Shown piece by piece: positions 1 to 12,016 of a DNA stretch of 64,000 bases. The translations under genes and the position numbers were made by a program. Source of the DNA: Amphiura filiformis (Eukaryota; Echinodermata; Ophiuroidea; Amphilepidida; Amphiuridae); assembly GCF_039555335.1 (NCBI RefSeq), contig NC_092636.1, positions 2,971,464-3,035,463 of the forward strand. Direction: 5' to 3'. The notes beneath the pieces were generated by a model, which worked only from the letters and a program-made list of their open reading frames with translations, ran no database searches and was not told where the DNA came from. Each line of letters begins with the position of its first letter. Within the stretch, counting starts at the first letter, position 1.

Positions 1-689
1 CTCATCGGGCCATTGGGGTTTCTTTAATTTTGACTTAAAATGAATAGAAACCCTTCCAGTTATTACTAATATTATTTTATCATTTTTGGTATTTGAAATA
101 CAAAATAAATATTTATAGAATAATTGTATATTATGGCTGTAAACAGATGGAAGTTAGAAGTCCATAGGGTTTGGTGAGTGGGGAAAAGGCAGTACTTTAC
201 ATGTTGATGCCAGAAAAAAAGAAAACACAAATTATGAGACTCTTTTTAATTTTTTTTACATGTATTACGGACAAAATACAAAAACGGGCAAATGAACACA
301 TGATTACATATAAGTGATATATATATCAATAGTGCTTTTCTAAATTGTTTTGGCAAAATATTACACAAAATGCAGTACCACACTACAAAGGTTGTTATTG
401 TGAATACATGTATTAATTAAGGCCTGCTTCTTCAAGGGCTGTACACGTCATGTGCCAGTCCCAAATAGTTTCCACCCCAGCTTTCCCCATAGACTGCTAT
501 TCTAAAGTCATGCTAAAAGATAGCATTAACCATGCATTTAGAACAGCCTCTGTAGTATGTATTCAATATAGCATTTCTTTGACATAGCTTGCATGTACTC
601 TCCCATGGATTTTCCTTAAACTTCTGTGGCATAATTTTCATGGTTCCTATTATTGTAGAACTATCATTATAGATTAAATGCAGTCAGTA

Positions 690-805
690 GCACCACGGGG
701 GGATGTCCCCCAGTCCGAACTCTTGCCCCCCAGTATAAAATTGAAAATTGCCACTTTTTGCAACAACTTTGCATAAAATTTGTTGATTTTGCCCCCCCCC
801 TTCTA
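690..805. repeat. Dispersed repeat fragment (copy 1 of a CCCCC-rich family)
   Basis: Phrases such as GAACTCTTGCCCCCCAGTA and AAAATTTGTTGATTT recur near 1,922-2,084 in the same order and orientation, so this is a copy of an interspersed repeat. No coding potential is seen. The rest of 1-2,590 holds no gene that I can support, only AT-rich DNA with homopolymers and chance ORFs under 100 codons. Confidence 0.6.
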
Positions 806-1921
806 TAGACAAAAACACTGTCTGATCATATGCCATGTCCATGACAATCTAAAATCAAGGATGTAAGTAGGCCTGAAGAATTAAACCTAAAATCTGGAAA
901 AAGTGCATGAATTTGGGCTACAAAGCCCCTAATCTTGCTGAAAGTGTAGACATTTGACAAAAAAATCTGGAATTCCAGATTAATCCTAAAAATCCCTGTA
1001 GAATAGAATAAACAAAAAGTTGATAGATTTGAGTTATGCCTGAAAAATCTGATACAAATTCTTCTGCATTTTACTTTTTCAGCAATGTGAAATGAAGAGC
1101 AAAAAAACAATTAAAAAAAACATTAAAAAAAATGGACATTTAAAAAGTTCAAAACTTTGCAACCAAGGGAATTAATGTTTTTAACATCGGTAAGCTTATG
1201 TATTGAGTAAGTTAATATGGTAATAACTTAATTTTCAAAATTGACTTTGGTCTCAGTGTATCAGATCATGTCACATAATTTAAGAACCTTAATTCCAATG
1301 ATGGAATTTTTCAGCACATTAAATTACTCATTTTCTTGACCCGGTCATAAATAAAATAGATATATATAGTCTGTATGCATTTCTCCAGTCAGTAATTGAG
1401 ATATTAATGCAAGGAATCCAACTAGCCTAACAGATTCCTGTAAAAATTAACAGTTTTTGATAAAATCCTGAAATTTGATTTTACTTTACTGACTCGAGGA
1501 AGGTATACAGACTATAGACAGATATTAAAAGGTTACACATGAAACTATTTTCACCTAGACCCAATACAATGAATCATTATAAATAACAATATTTTGATAT
1601 CCCAATTAACATGTCTTTAGTGTAACATTTTGCCATGGATGGATTTAACTTTTTAAACTTGGGTGAGCAATGTTCAGACACTGTTCTCCCATGATTCTCA
1701 GGGCAAGGTATACATGCAGAAGTTGAGTGTTACCTGAATTGGAACTGGCTGTAAGGCCTTTGTTATCCACTACATGTAGTACCCCACAATTCAAATGCAA
1801 TACAATAATGGACACATCAGACTTGCACCAGTGTCAAAGACCCTGACCACTGTGTCCTGATGCTTCCTTTTTAGCAAGTAAAAAACTTGCATGGTTAAAC
1901 AAAAGAGAGGTTATAAAGATA

Positions 1922-2084
1922 TGACCCCCAGTCAGAACTCTTGCCCCTCAGTAAAAATCCAAAATTACGAACATTTCCACTTTTTGCTGCAATTTTGCAC
2001 AAAATTTGTTGATTTCCCCCCCTGAAATTCACTTTGCCCCCTCAATACCCCCCCCCCCAACATTTTCTGGTGCTGCCACTGGAC
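1922..2084. repeat. Dispersed repeat fragment (copy 2)
   Basis: Second copy of the family seen at 690-805. It continues into a C-rich block and ends in GGTGCTGCCACTGGAC. A related fragment with runs of CCCCC and a GGTGATGTCACTGC end lies near 9,070-9,155. The ends resemble the CAGTGGCGTAG ends seen at 29,301-29,449, so all may be remnants of one non-autonomous DNA transposon family; that link is inference. Confidence 0.5.
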
Positions 2085-2593
2085 ATTTTGTCCACATCAA
2101 GGGTGAAAATAAGTGGGAGAGGGAGCCGTTTAGCCCCAGAAACCCTGAAATGGCCCCTGGTTCCATCTAAATTTAAGCTGACCAGTGGCCCCTGGTCACT
2201 ACACCCAAAAATTCAATTCCATAGCTATTAATGCATGATGAACTTATTCAGAACAAATATTGTTGATTAGAAGTGGCCCCTGGTTCCATGTTGAATGAAG
2301 TGAACCAGGGGCCATTTTGAACACCCCTCTACTTCAGGTGGAACAAGGGTGCATATTGAATAAAAAAGCTATAAACATTTTTCATAGGCTATTATTCATT
2401 CACTAATGAATTTTTGAAAATTACGGTTGACACAAGCAGTTCCCCAAATTAGAAAAAGAAAAATATGCATTACTTACATTACAAAATAATCATACCCTTA
2501 TTTTCCCTGAAGAACTGCTTATTCAGTAAACAAAATCGATACTTGCAACTATTTGTCATTACTACAGAAAAACATAAGCACATTTAAGGTATA

Positions 2594-3077
2594 CACCAGG
2601 CACAAAAAGAAACTTGTCAGTTATATTCATCCTTGCTGTTCAATAACTTGATAATTTTGGATTATTCTGAAATATACATTTTGTTAATTGGACCTTTCTT
2701 TCTCATTTGACACCCTGTTCGTGAACATTGAGCAAGAATTGACCAAACTCTCAAACCTCAAAATGAAAAGTTGCAATTTTAACGATTCAATTGTGCCTGT
2801 TACACTGTGTGCTTTATTGATTGGCCCGTGGTGCTTGTGTCCAATACAACGATGCGTTCCCATTGAAAATCGTTGAAAATGCAACTTTTGATTTTGGGGT
2901 TTGAGGCTTTGGAGGCGCATATCTTGGTCAATTCTTGTTCGTTTTTCACGAACAGGGTGTCAAAATGAGAAAGCAAAGTCCAATTAACAAAATGTATATT
3001 TCAGAATATTCCAAAATTATCCAGTTATTGAACAGCAAGGATGAATATAACTGACGAGTTTCTTTTTGTGCCTGGTG
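2594..3077. mobile_element. Palindromic miniature inverted-repeat element (TA target site)
   Basis: A 484-bp near-complete palindrome. The left end CACCAGGCACAAAAAGAAAC is mirrored by the right end GTTTCTTTTTGTGCCTGGTG. The complementarity runs far inward, for example a GACACCCTGTTCGTGAA block against its complement near 2,945-2,962. Only a central loop around 2,795-2,850 is unpaired. Both ends are flanked by TA (2,592-2,593 and 3,078-3,079), the target duplication of Tc1/mariner-type insertions. The two overlapping ORFs inside, one on each strand, are products of the palindrome and not genes. Confidence 0.85.
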
Positions 3078-3849
3078 TACTACAAAACAAAATACAAACA
3101 AAATTTGTAAATGCTAAACCACTGCAAAATGTCTTCATGACATCTTACCCAGGGAGCAAACCCCCATATTTTGATGCAAACTGACTTGGCAAGATATAAA
3201 AACGTGTCCTATATAGATGGATTCTATGGACTATAGGCCACATCCCTAGGGTGGACACGTTTTGAAATCAGCTGCACAGGGGGTGTTATGGGGGGTCAAA
3301 GTTTGCCCCCCGAAAACCCATTTTTTCAGCGTAATACTTAATGTAATATACTAAATGTGACAAAATCACCTTTATTTTACACAAAGATTATTAAAATAAT
3401 GCTTAAAATTATGCCATACATTTAATTGGACTGGGCCACCATGTTGGGGTGTGTAGGGGGTGTGTGTGTGGGGGCGCTGGATAATGGGGGGGTTATCAGA
3501 TGAAGTAGATCTGCGCATATATGGCATGTGTGGTATCATATTTCGTTAAATTTTACAGTCAATACACTACTCTGATGTGCTGTTTCGCATTCTTTCCATG
3601 TTTCTGGATAGATATAAAAAGTAGCTAGATCCTCTTAATCTTCACGATTTAGGTTCATGTAGACCCACTCCTACTTATAGAATTGACCACCTTTCTATCC
3701 TGAATACCCTCTGCCTAGTAACAGAGACCCGACTTATCAAACCCAGCTATAGCCATTATCTATAGAGCCTAATGTAGCAATGCAGCATCATATCTGCGTC
3801 TCTCAGTATTGCTCACCTCTCTCTCTCTCTCTGACCATAGGTAAGCGCA

Positions 3850-4855
3850 TGGACCCTGAGTTTGAGCCCTTACTCAGTCCTCAGTACGGTACCCCGAATG
3901 CCCCCCTGGGACTCCCCGACTCCTAATCATATCATACCTCTAACAGAAAGACCTGTAACTGCATTCCTGGAACCTCTAACTCCATTCCCAAGACCCATGA
4001 CCGTCCCTGCGGTCATCTTCAGTACCGGTTCCCCTTACCCGTAACTCCATCCCCAACTCCTTACCCTATTCCCTGGGACCTCTAACTCCAACTATTGGAA
4101 CTTTAACTCCATTTCAGGAATCCCTAATTCTGTCCCCGATACCCATGACCCGTTCCTGGGACCCTAACCCCATCTTCATTACCTGTAACCCCATACCCGG
4201 TTCCTCTTATCCAATGTCGGTACCCCTTACATCATTTCTAGTACCCCTGTACCCCTTACACTATATATCTGGCACCTGTAACACCAACTATGGGACCTTT
4301 AACTCCATTCCTGAAACCCCTAACTACTTCCACGAGACCCCTGACATGTCCCTGGGACCCGAAGCCCATCATAACCCCATCTTCAGTACATGTAAGCACA
4401 TATCCCCTTTCCCAATGCCCGATACCCCTTACCCCATTCCTGGTACCCATTACACCAACCCTGGGACCCCTAACTCCATCCCCTGTACCCCTTACCCTAT
4501 ATATTCCTGGCACCTATAACACCAACTATGGGACCTTTACCTCCATTCCTGGAACCCCCAACTACGTCCCCGAGACCTATGGCACGTCCCTGGGACCCTA
4601 AGCCCATATTCGGTACCTGTAACCCCAAATCCGGTTTCCCTTACCAAATGCCCGGTACCCCTTACCCCGACCATGGGAGCAATAACTCCATTCCCAGTCC
4701 ATGGGACCTTTAACACGATTGCGACCTCTAACCTTATTCCTAGAACCCCTAACTGCCGGGTCCCCTAACCTTGTCCCTGGTACCCCAAATCCCATGACCG
4801 GTCATCCCTGAAACCCCTAACCCCATAAGCTAAAGCTAAAGCTAAACCCATAACC
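3850..4855. repeat. Degenerate short-unit satellite, ACCCCTAAC / CCATTCCTGG type
   Basis: About 1 kb of strongly C- and T-biased DNA built from degenerate tandem units of roughly 20-25 bp. The recurring words are GGAACCCCTAACTCCAT, TACCCCTTACCCCAT and CCATTCCTGG. The repeat produces long overlapping ORFs in several frames on both strands, with proline/threonine-rich pseudo-proteins. Since frames on both strands are open and no domain appears, I read it as satellite and not a gene. A (CT)n run near 3,820 precedes it. The array resumes at 5,848 after a LINE insertion. Confidence 0.8.
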
Positions 4856-4869
4856 TGTTGTACATTTTG

Positions 4870-5847
4870 CACTAGTGTCCCCTATAGCCCCAATGGTATT
4901 ACCCTTAAAATTGATGCCATTAAAGATCTTGGTGTTAATGTTTCTGACAGACTTGATTGGAGTATTCATGTTAAACAAGTGGTTAAAAAGTGCAACCGAA
5001 AAATGGGGATGATCATGCGAACAGTTGGTTTCAATGCACCAGTTAAAGTGACCAAGACTCTTTATACTGCCCTTGTCAGGAGTGACCTTGAGTATGGTAG
5101 CTGTCTTTGGAGCGGGACCTCAAAACAAAATGTCCAGCTTATTGAAGGTGTCCAAAGGCGGGCTACCAAATTTATTATGCACTATCCTGACAAGGACTAT
5201 AAAGAGCGGTTAACCAGTCTTGGTCTCCTTCCACTTTCATCCAGACGGGAACTCGGTGATCTCTGCTTTTTTCATAGATGCAAGTTGGGGCAATATGATT
5301 TAGATGTAGATAAGTTTGTTGTTTTTAAAAGTAAAAACCAACAGAACCATCCCACCACTAGGCTCTCTGCAGATCCTCTTGATGTTATCTTTTCAGAGGT
5401 GTAAGACTGAATCCCACAAACAATCATACTTCAACCGCATTGTTCCCTTGTGGAACCAGCTGCCTCTGGAAACCAGATTATCCAATTCCATTTCTTCTTT
5501 CAAATTTCAAGCTCTGGATTTTTGAAGTCTCAATTTTATTCAAAATTTGTTCCTTCTGATACCTGCACTTGGTTTTCCACTTGCCGTTGCCCAAATTGTA
5601 GGCCCATTTAAGGTCTTGCCCTGGCTTTCCATTCTTTTTCCAAATTATTTAGGTTTTTTCCTAGGTGGGATGGTTCTAGAGGTGAATTTACACCTGTTTA
5701 TCCCAGCCTATTTGCTGGTCTTTTAACATGTCTTTTTAAAAAAAAGCTTTTATATTATATTTTTCAAAATTTTGATGTGCAATAATGTTATACATGTATG
5801 TACCATGCAGTGATGAAGTCTAATAAATAAATAAATAATAAATAATC
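4870..5847 (+). mobile_element. 5'-truncated non-LTR retrotransposon (LINE) with (TAAA)n tail
   Basis: The insertion interrupts the ACCCCTAAC-type satellite, which is present on both sides. It holds the C-terminal end of a reverse transcriptase ORF, about 300 bp of 3' untranslated sequence, and a terminal AATAAATAAATAATAAATAAT run at 5,822-5,847. Such a microsatellite tail is typical of CR1/L2-like LINEs. Only the last ~1 kb of the element was inserted, as expected from 5' truncation during target-primed reverse transcription. Confidence 0.8.
4894..5525 (+). pseudogene. LINE reverse transcriptase C-terminal fragment, frameshifted
   Basis: The reading frame contains IDAIKDLGVNVSDRLDW, LYTALVRSDLEYGSCLWSG and a VQRRATKFI block. 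This is the characteristic region after the catalytic palm in CR1/Jockey/L2-type reverse transcriptases (thumb and C-terminal part). The first frame ends at a stop at 5,402-5,404. The expected ending (SYFNRIVPLWNQLPLETR, then SSFKFQALDF and a stop at 5,525) continues in the next frame, so a frameshift lies between about 5,316 and 5,400. The catalytic YxDD region is absent because the element is 5'-truncated. A dead copy. Confidence 0.85.
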
Positions 5848-6180
5848 TCCGGTACCCCTAAACATGCCTTTCGTATTCCCAACTCTATCCTCAGTACACC
5901 TAACTCTGTCCCGGTACCCATTACCCAACCATGGGATGTCTAACTCCATCCTTAGTACCCCTAACCTTATCCCTGGGTCCCCTAACACCAACTGTGGGAC
6001 TCTCCCCATTCCTGGAACCCCTAACTCCGTCCACTGAACCCTAACCTTGGTACCCCAAACCCCATTGCTGATCCCATAATCCCATATCTGGATCCCTTAA
6101 ACCTTCACCTGGACCCATAAACTATTGTCCCCGTGACCCTTGTTACCCTTTACCCTGTCTTTGGTACACCTGACCCCTTT
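5848..6180. repeat. Continuation of the ACCCCTAAC-type satellite
   Basis: After the LINE tail the same degenerate units resume (GGTACCCCTAAAC, CCTAACTCCATCCTTAGTA, CCTAACCTTATCCCTGG). This shows that the LINE landed inside a pre-existing array. Confidence 0.75.
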
Positions 6181-6186
6181 TATGGT

Positions 6187-6990
6187 ACTCCTAAAACATC
6201 CTTGGACTTTATCAGTGGACGAGACATTACCAGCTACCCTTTCTTCATCGGAAAACCTACATGGTTAGAGAATAGCAAGACTGTTCCACTAATCATCTTG
6301 CTAGTTTTGCAGAGGCTGACCACAACCTGACATATGACGACATAGATCAGGCAGTTGTTCATTTCAGTCTACTCTTCTAGCAATGACATCGCCCAGTGTA
6401 ATAGTCTTACAGAGCTCAGGGCTCACGAATTTCTGAAGAGTGATACTACTAACTTAAAGAGATTACCGCCAACTGAGGATGCATTTCGCCTTCACCTGGA
6501 GAGAGCAGCATATACATGCATCATAGACAAAACAGCACACATCGCTATGCCCTTCCTCCCAGATCCCAAGGAATGCGGATGGACTTTAGAGGGGGACATC
6601 GTAGTTACACAAGCAATGAGAAATCCACCACGGCCTCCAAATGTGTCAAAAGGAACCAACTGCTCCTGCAGGAAAGGGTACCAAAGAAACTGCAAGTGTT
6701 CAATAGCATCCAGACGCTGCAATATTGGATGTATTTGCAGAGGACATCCTGATACCTGTAGTCGAGCAAAGCTGCAAGAAGACTCGGAATGGCAGGTGAA
6801 CTGGAGCCAAGTGATGAAAAAGAAAGTGGATCTGAAGAAGACATCCAATGGGGTATTAGAGGTACCATTGCAGAAAATAGTTCCTATAAGAATGAAACAT
6901 TCCACTGAAATAGCTAGAAGTCTTAAGGCACCTTTAGCATTTTCTAGTATTCTAGATAGGGACAGTAATAATATACGGTACACAATATAG
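6187..6990 (+). pseudogene. Broken cysteine-rich transposon-type ORF (multi-copy invertebrate family)
   Basis: A 211-codon open frame (6,355-6,990) carries RLPPTEDAFRLHLERAAY, then PDPKECGWTLEGD, then a cysteine cluster CSCRKGYQRNCKCS...CNIGCICRGHPDTC. Upstream, in other frames, are FISGRDITSYPFFIGKPTW and an LTYDDIDQAVVHF segment. From recall of the family, these blocks occur in this order (Gly-x-Asp-Thr-Thr-Ser motif, LPPTxDA motif, Cys-rich tail) in repetitive uncharacterised proteins of many invertebrates; they are probably transposon-borne. The blocks here lie in at least two frames, so this is a decayed copy. The biochemical function of the family is unknown to me. The Cys cluster could bind zinc. 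Confidence 0.65.
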
Positions 6991-7980
6991 CCTCATTAAC
7001 CATGTTAATGTTTAAATCATTCGTCAATATATAGTATAGGCCTACATGTACACCTTAAATTAAGTGTAACTCTTTGCAGGATGATAAATTGACAAAACCA
7101 ACACCATCTTCAGTGTTTGAAATTAAATTTCCTTTCATTTGACACCAAACACAATATACTTTGAGCAAAAATTACTAAAATGGACCCCCACACACGTGAC
7201 CCCCTGTTGTAGGCCCGTGCAGAAGATTTTTTTACGTGTCCACCCTAGGGGTGTTTATTTGACCCCACTAAACTGTTTGACACCCATGAGGTTTTTATAT
7301 CTTCCCAATGCAGGTGGAGCATCTCTGCTCCCTGGGTATCTATATGCAGTTAGTTTAGTGGTCCAATTTTAGCTTTAATAAGATTGTCATACACATTTTG
7401 TACTTAAGGGTACTGTACTATCAAATTCATTATTGACAAATTATAATATCAAATAATTATATAATGTTAATTGATATTAATCAAATTTGAAAATTAATAT
7501 TAATCCAACATATTGGCAAAAAATACTATAGACATTTCAGGTTGTACATTATTCACAATTTCAAATTAATTCATTACAAGCTTACCCAAGCCTATGAAAA
7601 AAAAAAAAGAAGTTTTTTTTGGCAATTGAACAGTGCTTTTTCAGAACTTACTCAATCCAACACCTACCCATTTCTTGCTTATATGTGACATGACTACTCC
7701 ACAGGGGCCAAAGGAGGCATTTTTGAAAATTGAGTTACTATAATTATTATCTTGTAGTAATATAAGGCCATCATATACTGAAAACACCAAAGGTCTAGCA
7801 TATTTGGTTCTAATGATGTGTATTTTCTTATGTAATTTTATTGTTTTTCACTCCATAATTTTGCCTTTATCTCAATTTCAAAGTTGCCACCTGTAGCCCC
7901 CATGGACCAGATTGTGTCACATATTATTCTGTTATTAAAATTGTATTCAAACCTTCCCACTACATCTCTTCTTGAGATAT

Positions 7981-8171
7981 TGGGCTATTCCATTTGATAT
8001 CCATACACCCCCTATGGAAGACATGACCTTAATCTCTCACACAGGGAGTGTGAATTTCAAATGGGGTTGCCTTAATGGATAACTTCATTTGAAAATCTAC
8101 ACTCCCTGTGTGTGCAAAATTAAGGTCATGTATTCCACAGGGGGTGTATGGCTTTCAACTGGAACAGCCTA
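7981..8171. mobile_element. Small palindromic element, TGGGCTATTCC family (copy 1)
   Basis: 191-bp inverted repeat beginning TGGGCTATTCC and ending GGAACAGCCTA. The inner arms CCATACACCCCCTATGGAAG and GACCTTAAT are mirrored on the right. Two further copies lie at 14,832-14,952 (truncated) and 48,213-48,394. Non-coding MITE-type repeat. Confidence 0.8.
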
Positions 8172-10366
8172 ATATTGGTGGGTCAAAATCCAAATAAGAA
8201 CATTGGTGTGTTGTGGATTGAGCGAGTTCTGGAAAAGCTATCTTTAATTTGCCAGCAAAGTAGTTACATAACTCCTTGGTAACTGGATATGCACCTTTTG
8301 AGCTGAGAGTACAAGCGGTAGACTTTGTGTGGCGACATATATTGATCATGGTCCAAAAGCATGATCCAGTTGACATAGTAATAATTGGATTACATATAAC
8401 ACTTTGATGGCAAATTAAGCCGACAGATAAAAATAAACACCTCAAGAAAAGAAAGTCCCCACTTGGTTGAATGGAATTATTATCACACCAAATTTCAAAA
8501 ATTATTAACTTCTATAATCATTCTGAATTTTTACACCAGTATGTTATCATACTGTAAAATATCTTCCTAACATAATTTTCCACACCATATCGACAATATT
8601 ACTTTTATTTAATTGTGTAAGACAAGTGGGGACTTTGGTATTTTGAGATGATTATTAATATCATTATGTTCAATTTCTACATCTGTTTAAAACAATGGTA
8701 TAGATTCACAATTAAAAGAAACAAAATTAGCACCTTTTTAAAAAGCTGTTTCAATGACATGCAAGCACCAAATATTACAAGAAACATGAACAAAAAATTG
8801 TGCACAATGCATTGGTTTCCACTTCATTAATACACTTCTTTCATATCCCAGACATTTGCATATACTGTACTACCTGTTTATTTTGTACTAGATCCCATTT
8901 TATAGTGAGCTTTGGTAAGTTTAGTTGGCATTTGGTCTGGGGGATGGAGTCTATTTCTTAATCAGTGACAGCACCGTGGGAGCATCCACCTACCACTCCT
9001 CATTGGGGCTTTGCACCTCAGCCAAGTCAGAAAAAAATCACTTTAAATTGTCCTATTTTGGACACAAATTGGTGGCACAATGTAATACCAAGCCCCCCAA
9101 AAAACCTTTCGTCCCCTCAATGCCCCCTAAAAAAATGCTGGTGATGTCACTGCTCTTACCTGCATTCCAAACTGATACACTTACTTTTATTGTATAATAT
9201 AGGGAAATAATACAGAGGAATCTAACAAGTACTGAGTTTAAATAATACAAAATAATCCATGTCAAACAATAACATAACATTCATATTCTTAACTAGAAAT
9301 CAACGCTTAAACAAAATTTAACCCATGACCTCTGTATAAGCCTCTTCGAAGTATGTCCTGACCTTTAAAATAGTAGGGCCGTATTTAATCTGGGTCAAAG
9401 CAGACATATTCAAAAAACTTAAACCATTTTGAGTAGCGCAATCCTACTGTGTCTGTCATACCTAGAAAAGGATAAATTACAGACACTTCAAAAATATGAA
9501 ACTTTTGGATCGGTTATAACCCCATGTGAAGTAATTTGCAACTTAGACACACCATTTTTAACTTATAGCTCCAATCATGATTTCTTTCCAAAATTTTTTA
9601 CAGACTATAATGCATGCATTTTGAACCTACAATGCATGCATTTTGAACTCCTTTTTTGACCCTGTCGTAAAACTAGTGGAAACAAATTTCTATATTTACA
9701 TTTCAGACAGTGATGATAATATTTAACACTAGATATGATACATTACATAATTATATTTATGAAGTCCTTACCATAACATACCAACTTTGAGGGTTAAACG
9801 AGTCACGCCCTGCCTGGACAAAATCAACCAAAATTAGTGATGTACTTTTCCTTCAGGCCCGTTTGAGATCAGCAACTTCATTTTAGCCTTTAATTCATCC
9901 TGGCTGGTGATGTTATTCTGGGACAAATCCCCCACCCCCCCGAAATTTCACTACTAATTTCACACCGATTTTCACGCAATACTTACAATACATTAATTTG
10001 ATATTACAAAGCATAGAAATGGATTAAAGAAGTATAATAATGCAAGACACTGAATATTGGTATACAAAATGGCACAGGATTTACATAAAGTAACACAACA
10101 ATGATCGGTTACTTGTATGAAAATGAGACAAATAGTAATACAATGCCAAAAATTCACAAAATTAGACTTGACATTAGTCCTCGACTAAATTGGGGTAGGA
10201 GCAAAATAATTTTTAAGAAAGAAGTAGATCACCTCCTCGGGATGCTGCATGCGGGTTGCATGAAATCTCCCATTGTTGTATATTAGATCCAGAAGTATCA
10301 CCTTATATTTATAGAGCTCCTTCATTTTTATGAAATACATGACCAAAATATTTGTTACTAAGGATG
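8172..10366. other. No gene recognised
   Basis: AT-rich DNA with short chance ORFs (at most about 96 codons) and one fragment of the C-rich dispersed repeat near 9,070-9,155. Nothing else that I can support. Confidence 0.5.
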
Positions 10367-10903
10367 CACCAATCTGATCGGAGCTGATTTAAATCGGCCA
10401 ATTTCATTCGGATCGGTCCTGAATCGGGATCAGGGAAAATGCCTTCATATGTTAATCTAATAAACCTATTTAATTACTTTCATGCAAAATTGGCATTTAG
10501 GTGTCAAATTTCATAACAGCACTTCGCCAACACATATCACATGTAGGTAATTTCCCTTGTTTAACTCTATGCCATCAGTCACAATTCACCTTTTCGGTAA
10601 ATCCCATAACCCTTTGCGAGTACACCTGGGAACTCGTCATTTGACGTCACGCCGATCTGCGCCGATGTGCACATCGTTTATGGAACATCGTTAGTGCGCA
10701 TTGCAAGTCGGTGTGACGTCAAATGACGAGTTGTCAGGTGTACTCGCAAAGGGTTGTGGATTTACGAAAAAAAAGGTGAATTGATGGTTACCGATTATAG
10801 AGGACGCCTAATATATTTATCAAGGAATGTAGGACGGGCTATTCTGATCAGGATCTGTATCCGATCATCAGATTAAGATAAAGGGTAAATCAGTGCATTA
10901 TAT
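10367..10903. mobile_element. Possible degenerate hAT-like element with a nested palindrome
   Basis: The left end AAGGATGCACCAATCTGATC is loosely mirrored by AGGGTAAATCAGTGCATTAT at the right. ATGCACCGAT-type ends are common in hAT transposons. Sequences with GATCGG and CCGATCAT lie just inside the ends. No clear 8-bp target duplication was found, so the call is tentative. A tight palindrome at 10,582-10,783 sits inside it. Confidence 0.35.
10582..10783. mobile_element. 202-bp palindromic element with CAATTCACCTTTT ends
   Basis: Left end CAATTCACCTTTT and right end AAAAGGTGAATTG are perfect complements. Inside, GTACACCTGGGAACTCGTCA and TTTGACGTCA are mirrored by TGACGTCAAATGACGAGTTG and CAGGTGTAC. 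The centre is unpaired. MITE-like and non-coding. Confidence 0.75.
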
Positions 10904-11336
10904 AAAATCAATAGTAAGCACTTTATTTAGTGCATATACCAAGGGCATTTGACAATTTCTCATCTTGTTATGAACTGCAGACAAATGAAACTGAATCGGA
11001 GGAAACTATGTTCTACCTGTACCTTATAGGTCAACATAAACAGGTGGAAATAGGGTGCTTTGCCATTATATTCCTCACTTATGTGCAGTGCATATACATT
11101 TTTTGAGACAGATTTAAGAACTTGAATCGTGCACTACATGCCCGGTATTCAACTTCCTATTAAAGGTGTAGCAACTCAATGAACAATGAAAAGTTTATAT
11201 ATTGAATATAAAAAGGTCCTGATATCAATTTGCAGTTTAGTGAGGTACAGGTCAAAGCCAAGTTGGGGCTAAGCACTAATTTGGTCTAGGACTAAAGTTA
11301 GTTCCTTTCATGAATACTGGCCATAACTTTCATATA

Positions 11337-12016
11337 AACTCAACCAATAAAGTATCGAAGCGATTATAGATGGTCAGATATATCGGAAATGAAATATATA
11401 GCAAAAACTTATTTAATGTATATAAAGCGCAGCTTTCTCCTGCGCATTTTGATACCTCTTTTATTGCTCTTGATATCATTTGGTCGAAGTTATGGGCGCT
11501 TGAGTGGCTTCAAGTCGGATTTTGAAAGTTGCACTTGCCAAATGCGTTCGTCGTGTACACATACACACAAAATCAAGACAAAGATGTGCTGTTTACTTAA
11601 CCATGAACTTTACTTTATTTTACTCCTTTGACTTCCAACTTCAATACTTGCTATACCCTTTAGGCCTACTTATCTCTGACTTATCTCATGAACTCTTTCC
11701 GCTGACATCTCAATACTTGGTGTGCCCACATCACACACACTCATTTGAATTTGGCGGACAAAAGCAATGGTCATTTATTGGTTACAGTACAACGCATTTG
11801 GCTTGAATAGGAGCTAAGTGCAACTTTTAAAATCCGACTTGAAGCCACTCAGGCGCCCATAACTCGACCAAATGATATCGAAGAGCAACAAAAGAGGTAT
11901 CAAAATGCGGAGGAGAAAGCTGCGCTTTATATACATTAAATAAGTTTTTGCTATATATTTCAGTTCCCAATATATCTGACCATCTATAATCGTTTCGATA
12001 CTTTATTGGTTGAGTT
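11337..12016. mobile_element. 680-bp foldback element with ~200-bp arms (TA target site)
   Basis: Arms 11,337-11,540 and 11,815-12,016 are near-perfect inverted copies. AACTCAACCAATAAAGTATC faces GATACTTTATTGGTTGAGTT, and AAGTCGGATTTTGAAAGTTG faces its complement. A unique spacer of about 275 bp separates the arms. TA flanks both ends (11,335-11,336 and 12,017-12,018). The overlapping 80- and 100-codon ORFs in the left arm and spacer have no recognisable domain and are probably fortuitous. Confidence 0.85.

Noticed and set aside
4145..4601. Long Pro/Thr-rich ORFs (up to 124 codons) in the 3.85-4.85 kb block
   Set aside because: Open frames occur on both strands and in several frames because of a short-unit satellite. 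No start context, domain or splice structure supports a gene.
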